64,000 nucleotides of DNA from CAWGJF01 sp963822905 (GTDB taxonomy: Bacteria > Bacteroidota > Ignavibacteria > Ignavibacteriales > Ignavibacteriaceae), in assembly GCA_963822905.1 (NCBI GenBank), contig CAWGJF010000001.1, forward strand, positions 1,364,001-1,428,000, written 5' to 3'. A program made the position numbers and the translations under genes. The notes below the pieces were generated by a model, which searched no databases, was not told the DNA's origin, and saw nothing but the letters and a program-made list of their open reading frames with translations. Shown piece after piece: positions 11,538 through 21,333 of the stretch; the first letter of the stretch is position 1, and each line of letters starts with the position of its first letter.

Positions 11538-12521
11538 CTATAAATCATTAATCGTAAGATAAACTAATGTTTGGTTAAGCAATTGATAGGCAATTTCACC
11601 AAATGTCATCGGTCCGGTCATCGTACCTGTTTTTTTACTTTCCAATTCAGAATACAAATAGTTCAGAATACAATTACATGTGAAAACCGGAGTTACATCT
11701 AATTTTGAAGATTGTGAAGTAAATTCTTCGACATAATTGGAAACTGGCTTTGCAATTTTATATTCAACACCTTCAAATACAGGCGCATAAAAATGTACTT
11801 TGTTATTTTCAGAATCGATTAACTGAAAACTTGTATTTATCATTGCACCACAATAGTTTGCAACGAAAGGAAGCTTTGTATCGATATTATTTTCTTTAAG
11901 GTAACTGCAAAGTGATTGCTTTTTTCCATTTACATAACAATTAGAAACTGAAAACCCGGTTGTGTCAAATGTTATCACATCACCATCTCCCTGGTTAAAC
12001 AAGTTAATGATGTCCAGGTTTGGCACCTTGTTTTCAGGAAGTTCGATATGCATAACTACACATTTTTCATCAAATTTTTCCAGGGTGCTGCCGTTATAAA
12101 CCTTTGGTTTAACTTTACCTAAATCTGCCAGGTCAATTCCGGCTATCCAGCCAACTAATGGTGAATGAAATATATTTTCATAATTGTTTGAGTTCTCAGC
12201 AAAAGAAATATGAGGTTTGCTGTTTGCAGGTATAATTATCATTGAATAACCATTTTCAAATTCATCGGCAGTCATTCCCGGAAGAGTTGTTTCGTCATAA
12301 ACTTTAATTGAAACACCTTTAGTACATGCAGGGACTTCATCAACATATATCTCATCTTTTGTAAATACTCCGCCATCCTGTCCCATGAAATATGGGATAG
12401 TTCCAGCAATCCAGTTTCCTTGTGGTAGTTGGTTTAATAAGCTTTCATCTGCTGCCAGAATAAGATTTTCCCCGGCAGATATTTTTTGAGCTACTTTTTT
12501 AAGGTTTAACAGCTTTTTCAT
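11538..12521 (-). CDS. Conserved protein of unknown function (possibly DUF6976-like)
   Basis: A 327-residue soluble protein without signal peptide or TM segment. The N-terminal ILAADESLLNQLPQGNWIAG and TIPYFMGQDGG motifs recall a family of bacterial proteins of unknown role that sit beside PAS kinases. I believe it is now called DUF6976, but I cannot verify this. The C-terminal GPMTFGEIAYQLLNQTLVYL is weakly reminiscent of FIST-type sensory domains. It overlaps the 78-residue gene upstream by four bases (ATGA), so the two are translationally coupled. Both lie directly upstream of the sensor kinase on the same strand, which suggests a signalling role. Confidence 0.5.
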   Translation of the reverse strand: MKKLLNLKKVAQKISAGENLILAADESLLNQLPQGNWIAGTIPYFMGQDGGVFTKDEIYVDEVPACTKGVSIKVYDETTLPGMTADEFENGYSMIIIPANSKPHISFAENSNNYENIFHSPLVGWIAGIDLADLGKVKPKVYNGSTLEKFDEKCVVMHIELPENKVPNLDIINLFNQGDGDVITFDTTGFSVSNCYVNGKKQSLCSYLKENNIDTKLPFVANYCGAMINTSFQLIDSENNKVHFYAPVFEGVEYKIAKPVSNYVEEFTSQSSKLDVTPVFTCNCILNYLYSELESKKTGTMTGPMTFGEIAYQLLNQTLVYLTINDL

Positions 12522-12754
12522 GATTTCTCCACATTAAAAATTTGCAATAAATCTTTTTGGCTTATTTTTTCATTCTTTACAAAGAATTCATAAACTTCAC
12601 GTTTACACTTGGCTATGTTTTCATCAGACGGATCTTTCTTGATATTTACATAGACCCTACTCATTAGAATTTTTACACTTAACAAATGAAATTGAAAGGT
12701 CCCCCGATTTAGTACCAGGTTATCCCAACGTCTATCTTGAATTTCAGGAATCAT
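12518..12754 (-). CDS. Small conserved protein coupled to the unknown gene downstream
   Basis: A 78-residue protein without recognised domain (MIPEIQDRRWDNLVLNRGTF at the N-terminus, ending in DLLQIFNVEKS). It has a good ribosome binding site, AGGAGT, seven bases before the ATG, and its stop overlaps the next start as ATGA. The clean coupling and good RBS argue for a real gene that makes a partner of the 327-residue protein. Confidence 0.6.
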   Translation of the reverse strand: MIPEIQDRRWDNLVLNRGTFQFHLLSVKILMSRVYVNIKKDPSDENIAKCKREVYEFFVKNEKISQKDLLQIFNVEKS

Positions 12755-12897
12755 TTTTACTCCTAGTTGCTATTTGACAACCTATAATCGTAATTAGAGT
12801 GAAATACTTTAGAGTAATGGAGTTAATATTGGTCAGAGTGTTGTTAGAATATCAGATTGGTATTTTAAAATGGTTACTTTAAAAATTATGAATTAAT

Positions 12898-13380
12898 TTA
12901 AATCAACCATTCTTTTTTTCGTTCTTCCCACTCTTTTCGCTGTTCAGCGAGATGTTGCTCTGTGTTGTATTCTTTCAGCCAATCATCAACTACGAATTTT
13001 ATCAAAAAACAATATAAATAGAATGGCAAAATAAGAGTGAGCAATCCGGGAACAAGAAGAAAACTATCCCTGAGAATGAAATAAACAACCGGGATAGGTA
13101 AAATGTTCAATATGAAAAAAGTTATTATCCAGCCGTAGTGCTTTTCCCTGGCCAGGACATAGATAATATATGGTGCAAATAATATTGCTGCTCCAATAAC
13201 AACACCTAAAAGAATCTCTATTAGTGTAATAAAATAACCGCTAAAAAAGTTAATAAATATAACCTGTATTAATATCAATCCAATTAATAGTGGGAATGGA
13301 ATACTTAGTTGAAAAAAAAGTATCTTCCTGAATTTTTCAACTAACTCTATATCACTAATATATTTTGATTTTGATTCCAT
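12898..13380 (-). CDS. Small integral membrane protein, unknown function
   Basis: A 160-residue protein with four predicted TM helices (around residues 25-50, 55-80, 85-105 and 110-130) and a charged C-terminal tail (LAEQRKEWEERKKEW) likely on the cytoplasmic side. No family is recognised. It stands alone, with about 140 bases of non-coding DNA on each side. Confidence 0.6.
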   Translation of the reverse strand: MESKSKYISDIELVEKFRKILFFQLSIPFPLLIGLILIQVIFINFFSGYFITLIEILLGVVIGAAILFAPYIIYVLAREKHYGWIITFFILNILPIPVVYFILRDSFLLVPGLLTLILPFYLYCFLIKFVVDDWLKEYNTEQHLAEQRKEWEERKKEWLI

Positions 13381-13514
13381 CTTATGATTAGCTCAATTAC
13401 CCTGCCATAAGGAGATCTCAATTATTTAAAGCTTCTATAAATATTAATTTTAATTAAGAAATTTTTACATATAATTATCTATAAAACTGGTTATTTGAAT
13501 CAGGTTTTAATTAT

Positions 13515-14123
13515 CTAAAATTTAATTGATGGAATGATTGAAATTCCCGCTGAGAAAATGAAGTAAGAAGCGTCCTTTCCAATACTGTAACCTGGTGATA
13601 GGATAATAGCTACAGACTCAAGAACAACTGCTATATTAATATCAGTGGAAAATGCAAGCTCTGCACCTCCAATAATTGAACGACTACCCAAGTCATAGAA
13701 AGTAATTGAAACACCGGCTTCAGGCAGGATTCGTACATGATTGTAGTCATACAATTCGTAAGTAATACTCGGACCAATACCTAAACAAAACTTTTCTCGG
13801 ATAGAACCTATGAAAACTGTAAATGATGGAAGCATTTTTCTACCTTCCTTTATTGAGACAAAATTCATCCCTATACTTAGTGTTTCTACTTCTTTTTCTT
13901 CACTGTATCTAAACAGATTTGGACTTGTAATTTTCTTCTTCACAAAACCAACTAAGAAATCAAAATTGCCTGATGAAATAAATCCGGATTGAGCAGAGAC
14001 AACATATCGGTTGTCAAGTGTAAATCCATAGTGGTAGCCAAAGCCGAATTTTTTTGGATGAATAATTGCTTGAGAAAATAAATTGATTGATATGCAGGTA
14101 AGGAAAAGGATTGTGAATTTCAT
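13515..14123 (-). CDS. Putative secreted beta-barrel-like protein
   Basis: A 202-residue protein with an N-terminal signal sequence (MKFTILFLTCISINLFSQA) and alternating hydrophobic/polar strands typical of small outer-membrane beta-barrels (FGFGYHYGFTLDNRYVVSAQ; final strand YFIFSAGISIIPSIKF ending in F). Function is unknown. An outer-membrane location is inferred from composition and the C-terminal aromatic residue. Confidence 0.5.
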   Translation of the reverse strand: MKFTILFLTCISINLFSQAIIHPKKFGFGYHYGFTLDNRYVVSAQSGFISSGNFDFLVGFVKKKITSPNLFRYSEEKEVETLSIGMNFVSIKEGRKMLPSFTVFIGSIREKFCLGIGPSITYELYDYNHVRILPEAGVSITFYDLGSRSIIGGAELAFSTDINIAVVLESVAIILSPGYSIGKDASYFIFSAGISIIPSIKF

Positions 14124-14385
14124 AATATCCCCTTATGAAAATTTTAACAAATTGGTTTTAGTTAAAACCAAAAAGTTCAAATAAAATGTCGTTATTATAA
14201 ATATTTAAATCAACAAAATTTCTGTTATTGTGGAATGAGAAGCTGAATTCTATAATAATTTTTGTTTCCAACTGTAATTAGTTCAATAATCAAAATTTAA
14301 TTGTTGAATATATTTCTTGCATTTATAGCTATTTATTAGGATTTTCAGCACAATTAATCTTTCCATTTATCAGGAGAACTCACTT

Positions 14386-16476
14386 ATGGCAGAAAACAAT
14401 TCTACTTCTTCAGGTTTCAAACCTTATATAGCTGATACAAGGAATGTTGCTGAATTTACAATGAAATCTATATTGATGGGTGCATTCTTTGGAATTCTCT
14501 TTGGTGCAGCTTCAGTATTTCTTGCTTTAAAAGCTGGTCTGACGGTTTCTGCCTCAATACCTATCGCAGTTCTCGCAATTTCAATCGGCAGGAAATTTTT
14601 TAAAACAACGATTCTTGAAAACAATATCATCCAAACAACTGGTTCAGCAGGTGAATCAATCGCAGCCGGTGTTGTTTTTACTTTGCCGGCTTTTTTGTTT
14701 ATGTCGATCAATGATTCCGGTATGAGTGTAGGTGCAGATTATTTTAATTACTGGACAATCCTTATTCTGGCAATGTTCGGTGGTATACTTGGAACATTAA
14801 TGATGATTCCGCTTCGCCGTTCGTTGATTGTTAACGAACATGCAACACTTCCGTATCCGGAGGGAACAGCATGTGCCCAGGTGCTTGTCGCAGGTGATAA
14901 AGGAGGAGATTTTGCAAAGACAGCATACCAGGGATTATCTGTCGCTCTTGGCTATGCTTTACTTCAAAGAGTTTTTCATGTGATTGCTGAAACTCCTGCC
15001 TGGGTTTCTGCACAAACAAGTAAGTTTTTTCCTTCTGCAACAATCAATGCAGATATAACTCCTGAGTATCTTGGTGTAGGTTATATAATCGGACCGCGAA
15101 TCGCTGGAATATTAGTAGCTGGTGGTGTGCTTGCTTGGCTTGGAATCATTCCATTATTAGCTACACTTGTTCCTCCTGATACTATTGCATTACAACTTGT
15201 GAAACTTGGCTACTTAAAAGATTTACTTACAGCCGGCGGACCCGGAAACTGGGATCCGCAGTTACATACTTTTGCAAGTTTCCCGGGTGCTATTTACAGC
15301 GCTTATGTAAGACAGATTGGTGCCGGCGCTGTTGCTGCCGGTGGTTTTATCACTTTATTAAAAACCTTCCCTACGATTATTTCTTCTTTTAAAGGAAGTC
15401 TTTCTTCATTAAAAAACAAAGGAGAAGCAGTAAAAGTTGCACGAACTGAAAACGATCTTTCATTCATGACTGTTATAGTTGGAAGTGTTGCTCTTGTAGT
15501 TTTAATGGCAGCTTTGCCGATGATTCCCGGAGATACAATTATTAATAAAATATTGATCGGGATATTGGTAGTTGTATTTGGGTTTTTCTTCGTAACAGTT
15601 TCATCAAGAATCGTTGGTATAATTGGTTCAAGCTCTAACCCGATTTCAGGAATGACGATTGCAACTTTGATGGGAACTGCGCTTGTATTTATTGCAGTTG
15701 GCTGGACGGGAAAAATATTTGAGCCGATGGCGCTTGTTGTTGGTGGTATGATCTGTATTGCAGCAGCAAACGCGGGAGCTACTTCACAGGATTTAAAAAC
15801 AGGATATATTGTTGGGGCTACTCCTAAATACCAGCAGATAGCTTTGTTTATCGGTGCAATTGTTTCATCAATTGTAATTGGTGCAACTATAAAAATACTA
15901 GATCAGCCGACGGTCGATATGGCTGCCCAGGGAATTCAACATGCAATTGGAAGTAATGCATTTCCTGCACCACAGGGTACTTTGATGGCGACACTCATTA
16001 AAGGTTTGTTATCATTTAATCTTGACTGGCAGTATGTTCTTGTCGGTGTATGTTTGGCTGTTACAGTTGAGCTTTGCGGAGTGAATGCACTCTCATTTGC
16101 TGTCGGTGCTTATCTTCCTTTATCAACCACCCTACCGATCTTTATTGGTGGAGCAATTAAAGGTGTTTCTGACAAAGTAGCAAAGAGAAAAGGCGAAAGT
16201 ACTGAAGACAGCGAACTTGGAACCGGAAGTCTTTTTGCAACAGGACTTGTTGCTGGTGGCGCTCTTGCTGGTGTAATCGTGGCGTTGCTTTCTACCATAC
16301 CGAGTTTTTATGAATCCTTAAAGAATATGAGTGCCGAGTCGGGATTGGAAAGTTTGTTTGGACGAAGTGGTTATGAAATACTAGGTGTTATTTTCTTTGC
16401 TGCAATGGGATTGATTATGTATAAAGTTTCACGAAAACCGCAACCAAAGATTGAGGAAACTTTAAATAAAGATTAA
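14386..16476 (+). CDS. OPT family oligopeptide transporter
   Basis: A 696-residue polytopic membrane protein with about 14-16 hydrophobic helices. Family marks are GAASVFLALKAGLTVSASIP near the N-terminus, NIIQTTGSAGESIAAGVVFT, and LRRSLIVNEHATLPYPEGTA followed by CAQVLVAGD. These fit the bacterial OPT subgroup (TIGR00733 type), which takes up small peptides by proton symport. A clear RBS (AGGAGA) lies before the ATG. The stop codon shares an A with the ATG of the MFS gene, so the two form an operon. A peptide-import role agrees with the M29 aminopeptidase about 2.3 kb downstream, but that link is inference. Confidence 0.9.
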   Translation: MAENNSTSSGFKPYIADTRNVAEFTMKSILMGAFFGILFGAASVFLALKAGLTVSASIPIAVLAISIGRKFFKTTILENNIIQTTGSAGESIAAGVVFTLPAFLFMSINDSGMSVGADYFNYWTILILAMFGGILGTLMMIPLRRSLIVNEHATLPYPEGTACAQVLVAGDKGGDFAKTAYQGLSVALGYALLQRVFHVIAETPAWVSAQTSKFFPSATINADITPEYLGVGYIIGPRIAGILVAGGVLAWLGIIPLLATLVPPDTIALQLVKLGYLKDLLTAGGPGNWDPQLHTFASFPGAIYSAYVRQIGAGAVAAGGFITLLKTFPTIISSFKGSLSSLKNKGEAVKVARTENDLSFMTVIVGSVALVVLMAALPMIPGDTIINKILIGILVVVFGFFFVTVSSRIVGIIGSSSNPISGMTIATLMGTALVFIAVGWTGKIFEPMALVVGGMICIAAANAGATSQDLKTGYIVGATPKYQQIALFIGAIVSSIVIGATIKILDQPTVDMAAQGIQHAIGSNAFPAPQGTLMATLIKGLLSFNLDWQYVLVGVCLAVTVELCGVNALSFAVGAYLPLSTTLPIFIGGAIKGVSDKVAKRKGESTEDSELGTGSLFATGLVAGGALAGVIVALLSTIPSFYESLKNMSAESGLESLFGRSGYEILGVIFFAAMGLIMYKVSRKPQPKIEETLNKD

Positions 16477-17783
16477 TGAACGAAATCGTTAATACTTCGA
16501 TTGTGAAAAAAGAACCATCTGCCTTTTACAGGTGGATGGTTCTGTTGTTTCTTAGTTTTGCAATGTTCGGCAACTACTATGTTTATGATTCAATCTCGTT
16601 GGTTGCTGATCAGTTAAAACTACAACTCCATTTTACAGATTCAAATATCGGTCAGTTATATTCAATTTATAGCTTTGCTGCATTACTTGCTTTAATTTTC
16701 GGCGGCATACTGGTTGATAAATGGGGAACAAAAAAATCTGCTATTCTATTTGCTTCAATTTGTACTATCTCCGGATTCATAGTTGCTTTTTCCACAGAAT
16801 TACATTTTATGCTTGCCGGAAGATTTTTACTGGGAGTAGGTTCAGAACCATTAATTGTTGCAATTACTGTTGCTATTGCAAAATGGTTTAAAGGTAAGGT
16901 ATTAAGTTTTGCGATGGGGATAAATCTGTTCCTCGCTAGAAGTGGTACCTTTACAGTTGATAATTCTCCATCAATTTTTCCCGGACTTTATAGTGGCGGT
17001 TTTTCCGATCCATTATATGTTGCAGCATTGATAGGTATTTTATCATTCGCAGGGATACTTGTCTATTATTTCCTTGAATCTTCCGGTGAAAAGAAGTTTG
17101 TTTTGGGACAGCGAGGCCAGATTGATAAATTGAATCTTAAGGATTTATTTAAGTTCAATAAATCATTCTGGTATATAACATTGTTATGCGTAACTTTTTA
17201 TTCTGCAATTTTTCCTTTCAGAGACTTTGCTGTTAAGTTCTTTATGGAGAGTCGTCAAATCTCCAGGGAATCAGCCGGCTGGATGATTTCAAATTTACCT
17301 TTAGCTGCAATGTTTGCAACTCCAATTATAGGTTTATTAGTAGATTATATAGGCAGACGTGCGTTGTTAATGACAATTGGTTCAATACTTTTACTTCCTG
17401 TTTATTTATTAATGGCTTATAGCAGTCTCTCACTTTATGTTCCGGTAATAATGATGGGTGTAGCATTTTCATTAATCCCTGCAGTTATGTGGCCGGCAGT
17501 TGCATATATTGTTGAGGAAAAAAGATTAGGCTCGGGGTATGCACTTATGACTGTAATCCAGCAGGTAGGCATGATGCTTTTCCCTTTAATTATTGGTTGG
17601 GCAAATGATTTTTCAGGTGCAAGTGCAACAAATCCGGGAGGATACAATCTTGGAATGTGGATTTTTTCAATCCTCGGAATATCGGGACTTATTTTTGCTT
17701 ACTTATTAAGAAAAGCAGAAACCGGACCAAACGGTCATGGACTTGAAGAAGGAATGAGGCACAAACAATATTCCACAACCTGA
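16476..17783 (+). CDS. MFS transporter
   Basis: A 435-residue major facilitator protein with 12 predicted TM helices. The typical loop 2-3 motif appears as GGILVDKWGTKKSAI, and a related motif in the second half as GLLVDYIGRRALLM. The substrate is unknown; the sequence looks like the anion/nitrate or hexuronate-type branch, but that is not certain. Translational coupling to the OPT gene (TAATG overlap) suggests joint uptake or efflux of peptide-derived compounds. Confidence 0.85.
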   Translation: MNEIVNTSIVKKEPSAFYRWMVLLFLSFAMFGNYYVYDSISLVADQLKLQLHFTDSNIGQLYSIYSFAALLALIFGGILVDKWGTKKSAILFASICTISGFIVAFSTELHFMLAGRFLLGVGSEPLIVAITVAIAKWFKGKVLSFAMGINLFLARSGTFTVDNSPSIFPGLYSGGFSDPLYVAALIGILSFAGILVYYFLESSGEKKFVLGQRGQIDKLNLKDLFKFNKSFWYITLLCVTFYSAIFPFRDFAVKFFMESRQISRESAGWMISNLPLAAMFATPIIGLLVDYIGRRALLMTIGSILLLPVYLLMAYSSLSLYVPVIMMGVAFSLIPAVMWPAVAYIVEEKRLGSGYALMTVIQQVGMMLFPLIIGWANDFSGASATNPGGYNLGMWIFSILGISGLIFAYLLRKAETGPNGHGLEEGMRHKQYSTT

Positions 17784-17922
17784 ATACTTCCAAACAAATT
17801 TTATTTTGAAAAAAATCTTACTTAAAAAATAACGGGGAATTTTTTACCGATGTTACCTCCATCAAAAAATTCTGTTTCAATGATTTTATAACTAATTTGC
17901 AATAAATTTACTGAAAGATGTT

Positions 17923-18675
17923 ATGCGGTATCTCATCAGCTTTTTATTTGCACTAACTATTTTATTTTCCTCATCGCAATCTTACCCCCAAACTTTTGGT
18001 TTCGGATGCCTGGGATTTGTTGGAGGCTATGGAGGTTACACGTATCAGCAATATGATGCTAAAGGATTAAATACTTTTATTCAATCGTTTAATGAATCCC
18101 GCCCCACAGGTAATAATCCAGTTGAAGATTTTAAATTTGCTTCCGGCTATCGGGTTGGAATAAATTTTTTCCGTGCTAGTTTTAATAACGGCATGATTGT
18201 TACCGCAAAGGGCTATTATCAATCACTCGGTAAAAAAAATAAAGCGAAAGATGAAACTGCTAATGGAATAAACGATTACGCTTTTGATCTTGATTTAAAA
18301 AACTGGGGAATCGGACTTGATTTGGGAATCGATCTTTTAAAAGGTTTAAGCTGGAAAGTGATTGACGGGGCTGTTCATTTCAATAATGTAAAATTTACAT
18401 CAACTGAAAATTATCCGGGAGAAACCAGGATATCAATTTATAAAAGTGATAACAACGTGTTTAGCTATTCTGTAGGAACTGGATTAATTTTTTCAATCAT
18501 TCAGGATTATATAAGTATTGAAGGTTTAGCCGGTTACACGAGTTTAAAAATTGAGGAAATGAAAGATAATATGGGAACACCTCTAATTCTCACGAATAAT
18601 GAAACGCAAAACTTTATTGATTCAGGTGGATTTACAGCAGTCATTCAGTTAAATGTAGGATTCCCACTGCTGTAA
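17923..18675 (+). CDS. Putative outer-membrane beta-barrel protein
   Basis: A 250-residue protein with signal peptide (MRYLISFLFALTILFSSSQS, then YPQTFGFG) and repeated amphipathic strands such as WGIGLDLGIDLLKGLSWKVI and AVIQLNVGFPLL at the C-terminus. It resembles porin-like Bacteroidota proteins of unknown function. It is on the same strand as the OPT/MFS pair, 139 bases downstream. Confidence 0.5.
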   Translation: MRYLISFLFALTILFSSSQSYPQTFGFGCLGFVGGYGGYTYQQYDAKGLNTFIQSFNESRPTGNNPVEDFKFASGYRVGINFFRASFNNGMIVTAKGYYQSLGKKNKAKDETANGINDYAFDLDLKNWGIGLDLGIDLLKGLSWKVIDGAVHFNNVKFTSTENYPGETRISIYKSDNNVFSYSVGTGLIFSIIQDYISIEGLAGYTSLKIEEMKDNMGTPLILTNNETQNFIDSGGFTAVIQLNVGFPLL

Positions 18676-18742
18676 GTTAAGTTGAATTATTAGATATTCA
18701 TTTTGTTATCCATTCAATAATCAAAAAAAATTTTATTAAAAA

Positions 18743-19708
18743 ATGAAACAATCAAAACTTGATACAGCATCAATTATTGCAATCCGTGATTGTATGGGTG
18801 CAATGAAAAATGAAAGCGTTCTGATTATCACTGATGAAAATAAAAGAGAAATAGGATACTCACTTTTCGAAAATGCAAAACGGCTCGGTCATCAGTCATT
18901 GCTTGTTGAAATGAAAGCCGGAAAAATAAATGGCGAAGAACCTCCCGAAGCAGTTGCTGAACTAATGAAAAAGTTTGATGTAGTTTTAGTTCCGACAACT
19001 AAATCAATAACTCACACTGATGCAAGAAGAAATGCTTCCGCAAAGGGAGTCAGAGTTGCAACGTTTCCCGGGATAACGAAAGAAATTATGATAAGAGGAA
19101 TGAATGCAGATTACAAAGCTATTTCAAAAAGATCAATCAAACTCAAAAAGGTTTTAGAAAAAGGAAAACAAATCCATGTAACTGCTCCAGCAGGGACAGA
19201 TATAACTTTTGATATTGCCGGAAGGACAGCAATTGCAAGCAAAGGATTGTTTCATAATAAAGGTGAAAGCGGAAACCTCCCAACAGGGGAAACATTTTTA
19301 GCACCCGTTGAAGGTACTGCAAACGGAATTTTTGTTGCTGATGGTTCATTCGCGGGTTTAGGTTTGATGAAAAACATTAATATTAAAGTTGAAGTTAAAA
19401 ATGGTTTTGCTACTAATATTACAGGAGGCAAACCAGCTAAAAAATTAAATGCAATGTTAGATGAAGTTGGAAAGCGAGCAAGAAATATTGCAGAGTTCGG
19501 AATCGGAACAAATGACAGCGCAAAACTTAGCGGAGTACTTCTTGAAGATGAAAAAGTTATGGGAACGATTCACATTGCTCTTGGAAATAATGTAACAATG
19601 GGCGGAACTTTTAATGTTCCTATTCATGTGGACGGTGTTATTAAAAATCCGACTGTCTGGATGGATGGAAAATTATTGATGAAAGATGGAAAACTTCTGG
19701 TGGCATAG
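18743..19708 (+). CDS. M29-family aminopeptidase
   Basis: A 321-residue metalloaminopeptidase-like protein of the thermophilic M29 family (AmpS/PepS type). Expected metal and catalytic positions can be seen: Glu183 in GNLPTGETFLAP, Glu in IAEFGIGTND, His in GTIHIALGNN, and His-x-Asp in FNVPIHVDGV. It is a little shorter than Thermus or Staphylococcus M29 enzymes (about 410 aa) because the N-terminal domain is compact. It probably trims cytosolic peptides, a role that would complement the OPT transporter upstream. Confidence 0.85.
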   Translation: MKQSKLDTASIIAIRDCMGAMKNESVLIITDENKREIGYSLFENAKRLGHQSLLVEMKAGKINGEEPPEAVAELMKKFDVVLVPTTKSITHTDARRNASAKGVRVATFPGITKEIMIRGMNADYKAISKRSIKLKKVLEKGKQIHVTAPAGTDITFDIAGRTAIASKGLFHNKGESGNLPTGETFLAPVEGTANGIFVADGSFAGLGLMKNINIKVEVKNGFATNITGGKPAKKLNAMLDEVGKRARNIAEFGIGTNDSAKLSGVLLEDEKVMGTIHIALGNNVTMGGTFNVPIHVDGVIKNPTVWMDGKLLMKDGKLLVA

Positions 19709-19714
19709 ATTTCT

Positions 19715-19775
19715 TTGCGACTTTGCGTGAAAAAATCTGGCAAAGACGCCAGGTACACAAAGTATAAGAATCTAA
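19715..19775. repeat. Dispersed intergenic repeat-like segment
   Basis: The intergenic segment after the aminopeptidase contains CTTTGCGACTTTGCG followed by a small hairpin CTGGC-aaagac-GCCAG. Such TTTGCG-rich wording recalls short repeats scattered between genes in many Bacteroidota genomes. No second copy was found in this window, so the call rests on memory of related genomes. Confidence 0.3.
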
Positions 19776-19778
19776 CAC

Positions 19779-19809
19779 TTTCTAATTGCCAACCTATTAA
19801 TTATTTTTG
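19779..19809 (+). promoter_or_regulatory. Candidate promoter of def-fmt operon
   Basis: A Bacteroidota-type -7 box, TATTTTTG (19802-19809, consensus TAnnTTTG), is preceded 19 nt upstream by TTTC (19779-19782), close to the -33 TTTG consensus. It lies about 40 bases before the def start. Confidence 0.35.
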
Positions 19810-19849
19810 TATTGAATTAAACAATAATTAAAAATTCAATAATAAAAGC

Positions 19850-20416
19850 ATGTCCTTACTTCCAATAACACTTTACGGCGATAAAATTCTCCGTAAAAAA
19901 GTTTCGAAAGTGAATAAAGTTAATGACGAAACTATAGAACTTATAAAAAATATGTTTGATACGATGCACAACGCAAACGGTATCGGTCTGGCCGCTAATC
20001 AGGTAGGTGCGGATAAATCAATCTTTGTTGTGGATATTTCAATGGTTGAAGATTATGAAGATACAAAGCCGATGGTATTGATCAATCCTAAAATAACTGA
20101 GTATTCTGAAGAAAAAGTTATGATCGAAGAAGGATGTTTGAGCATTCCTGAATTACGTGGGGAAGTTTTCAGACCGAGAACAATAAAAATCAATTATCAG
20201 GATGTTGATCTTAAAGAACAAACAATTGAAGCCGACAGGTTACTATCAAGAGTTATGCAGCACGAATATGATCACCTTCGCGGAATACTTTTTACAGATT
20301 TAGTTGATGATCAGACAAAAAAACAATTAAAAAAGCCGCTTGAGAAAATTAAAAAGCGTAAAATTGATATTGACTATCCCGTAAGCGATTCAGTTGATTA
20401 CCAGCTAGTATTATAA
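19850..20416 (+). CDS. def: Peptide deformylase
   Basis: A 188-residue peptide deformylase that removes the N-formyl group from nascent proteins. All three family motifs are present: GIGLAANQVG (about residues 44-53), EGCLSIP (about 100-106, with the metal-binding Cys) and QHEYDHLRG (HExxH-type metal site). The gene is followed 11 bases later by fmt, the usual def-fmt arrangement. Confidence 0.97.
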   Translation: MSLLPITLYGDKILRKKVSKVNKVNDETIELIKNMFDTMHNANGIGLAANQVGADKSIFVVDISMVEDYEDTKPMVLINPKITEYSEEKVMIEEGCLSIPELRGEVFRPRTIKINYQDVDLKEQTIEADRLLSRVMQHEYDHLRGILFTDLVDDQTKKQLKKPLEKIKKRKIDIDYPVSDSVDYQLVL

Positions 20417-20427
20417 ATGAGTTCGCA

Positions 20428-21333
20428 ATGAACATCATTTTCATGGGCACACCGGATTTTGCAATCCCTTCATTAAAAACTCTGATCGAAAGTAAACATA
20501 AAGTTGTTGCTGTTGTAACTGCTGCAGACAAACAGCGGGGAAGAGGACAAAAAGTTTCTTTCACTCCAATAAAAGAATTTGCAGTCCAGAATAACATTCT
20601 TGTACTTCAACCGGAGAAATTAAAAAACAATCAGCAGTTTGTTGAAGAATTAAAAACTTTTAACGCCGATTTGTTTGTAGTTGTTGCATTCAGGATTCTT
20701 CCCAAAGAAGTTTTTACAATTCCGACGAAAGGTTCCTTTAATCTTCACGCTTCATTACTTCCAAAATACCGCGGTGCTGCTCCAATTCAATGGGCGTTAA
20801 TTAGAGGAGAAAGTGAAACCGGACTCACAACATTTAAACTTGCGGAAAAAGTTGACACTGGAAATATTTATCTGCAGGAAAAAGTTGAAATAAAACCGGA
20901 AGATAATTTTGAAACTTTGCACGATAAATTAAGCGAGCTTGGAGCAAAAATAGTATTACAGACGGTTGAAATGATTGACAACCAAATGTATGAGTTAAAA
21001 AGTCAGGATGATTCACTTGCTTCTCCTGCTCCAAAAATAACAAAAGAAATTTGCCGGATTGATTGGAATAAATCTGCTGAAGAAATTCAAAACCTCATTC
21101 GAGGACTTTCTCCTTTCCCTGGAGCTTTTTTTATTTACAATAACAAGCTAATAAAGATTTATAAATCTGAGATTGTCCAAAAAAATAATCTAAAACCCTT
21201 TGAAATTTCTCAAACTAAAACTGAATTAATAATCGGCTGCGGAAAATATTCATTAATAATTCTGGAACTTCAGCAGGAGGGTAAAAAGCGGATGAATATT
21301 GAAGAGTTCTTAAGGGGCTTTAGTTTTGAGTGA
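20428..21333 (+). CDS. fmt: Methionyl-tRNA formyltransferase
   Basis: A 301-residue enzyme that formylates initiator Met-tRNA using 10-formyl-THF. It has the N-terminal GTPDFAIPSLKTLIES, the formyl-transferase core FNLHASLLPKYRGAAPIQWA (Asn-His plus the SLLPxYRG loop), and a C-terminal OB-like domain beginning near residue 205 (KEICRIDWNKSAEEIQNLIR). It pairs functionally with def just upstream and overlaps the CYTH gene by 8 bases. Confidence 0.97.
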   Translation: MNIIFMGTPDFAIPSLKTLIESKHKVVAVVTAADKQRGRGQKVSFTPIKEFAVQNNILVLQPEKLKNNQQFVEELKTFNADLFVVVAFRILPKEVFTIPTKGSFNLHASLLPKYRGAAPIQWALIRGESETGLTTFKLAEKVDTGNIYLQEKVEIKPEDNFETLHDKLSELGAKIVLQTVEMIDNQMYELKSQDDSLASPAPKITKEICRIDWNKSAEEIQNLIRGLSPFPGAFFIYNNKLIKIYKSEIVQKNNLKPFEISQTKTELIIGCGKYSLIILELQQEGKKRMNIEEFLRGFSFE

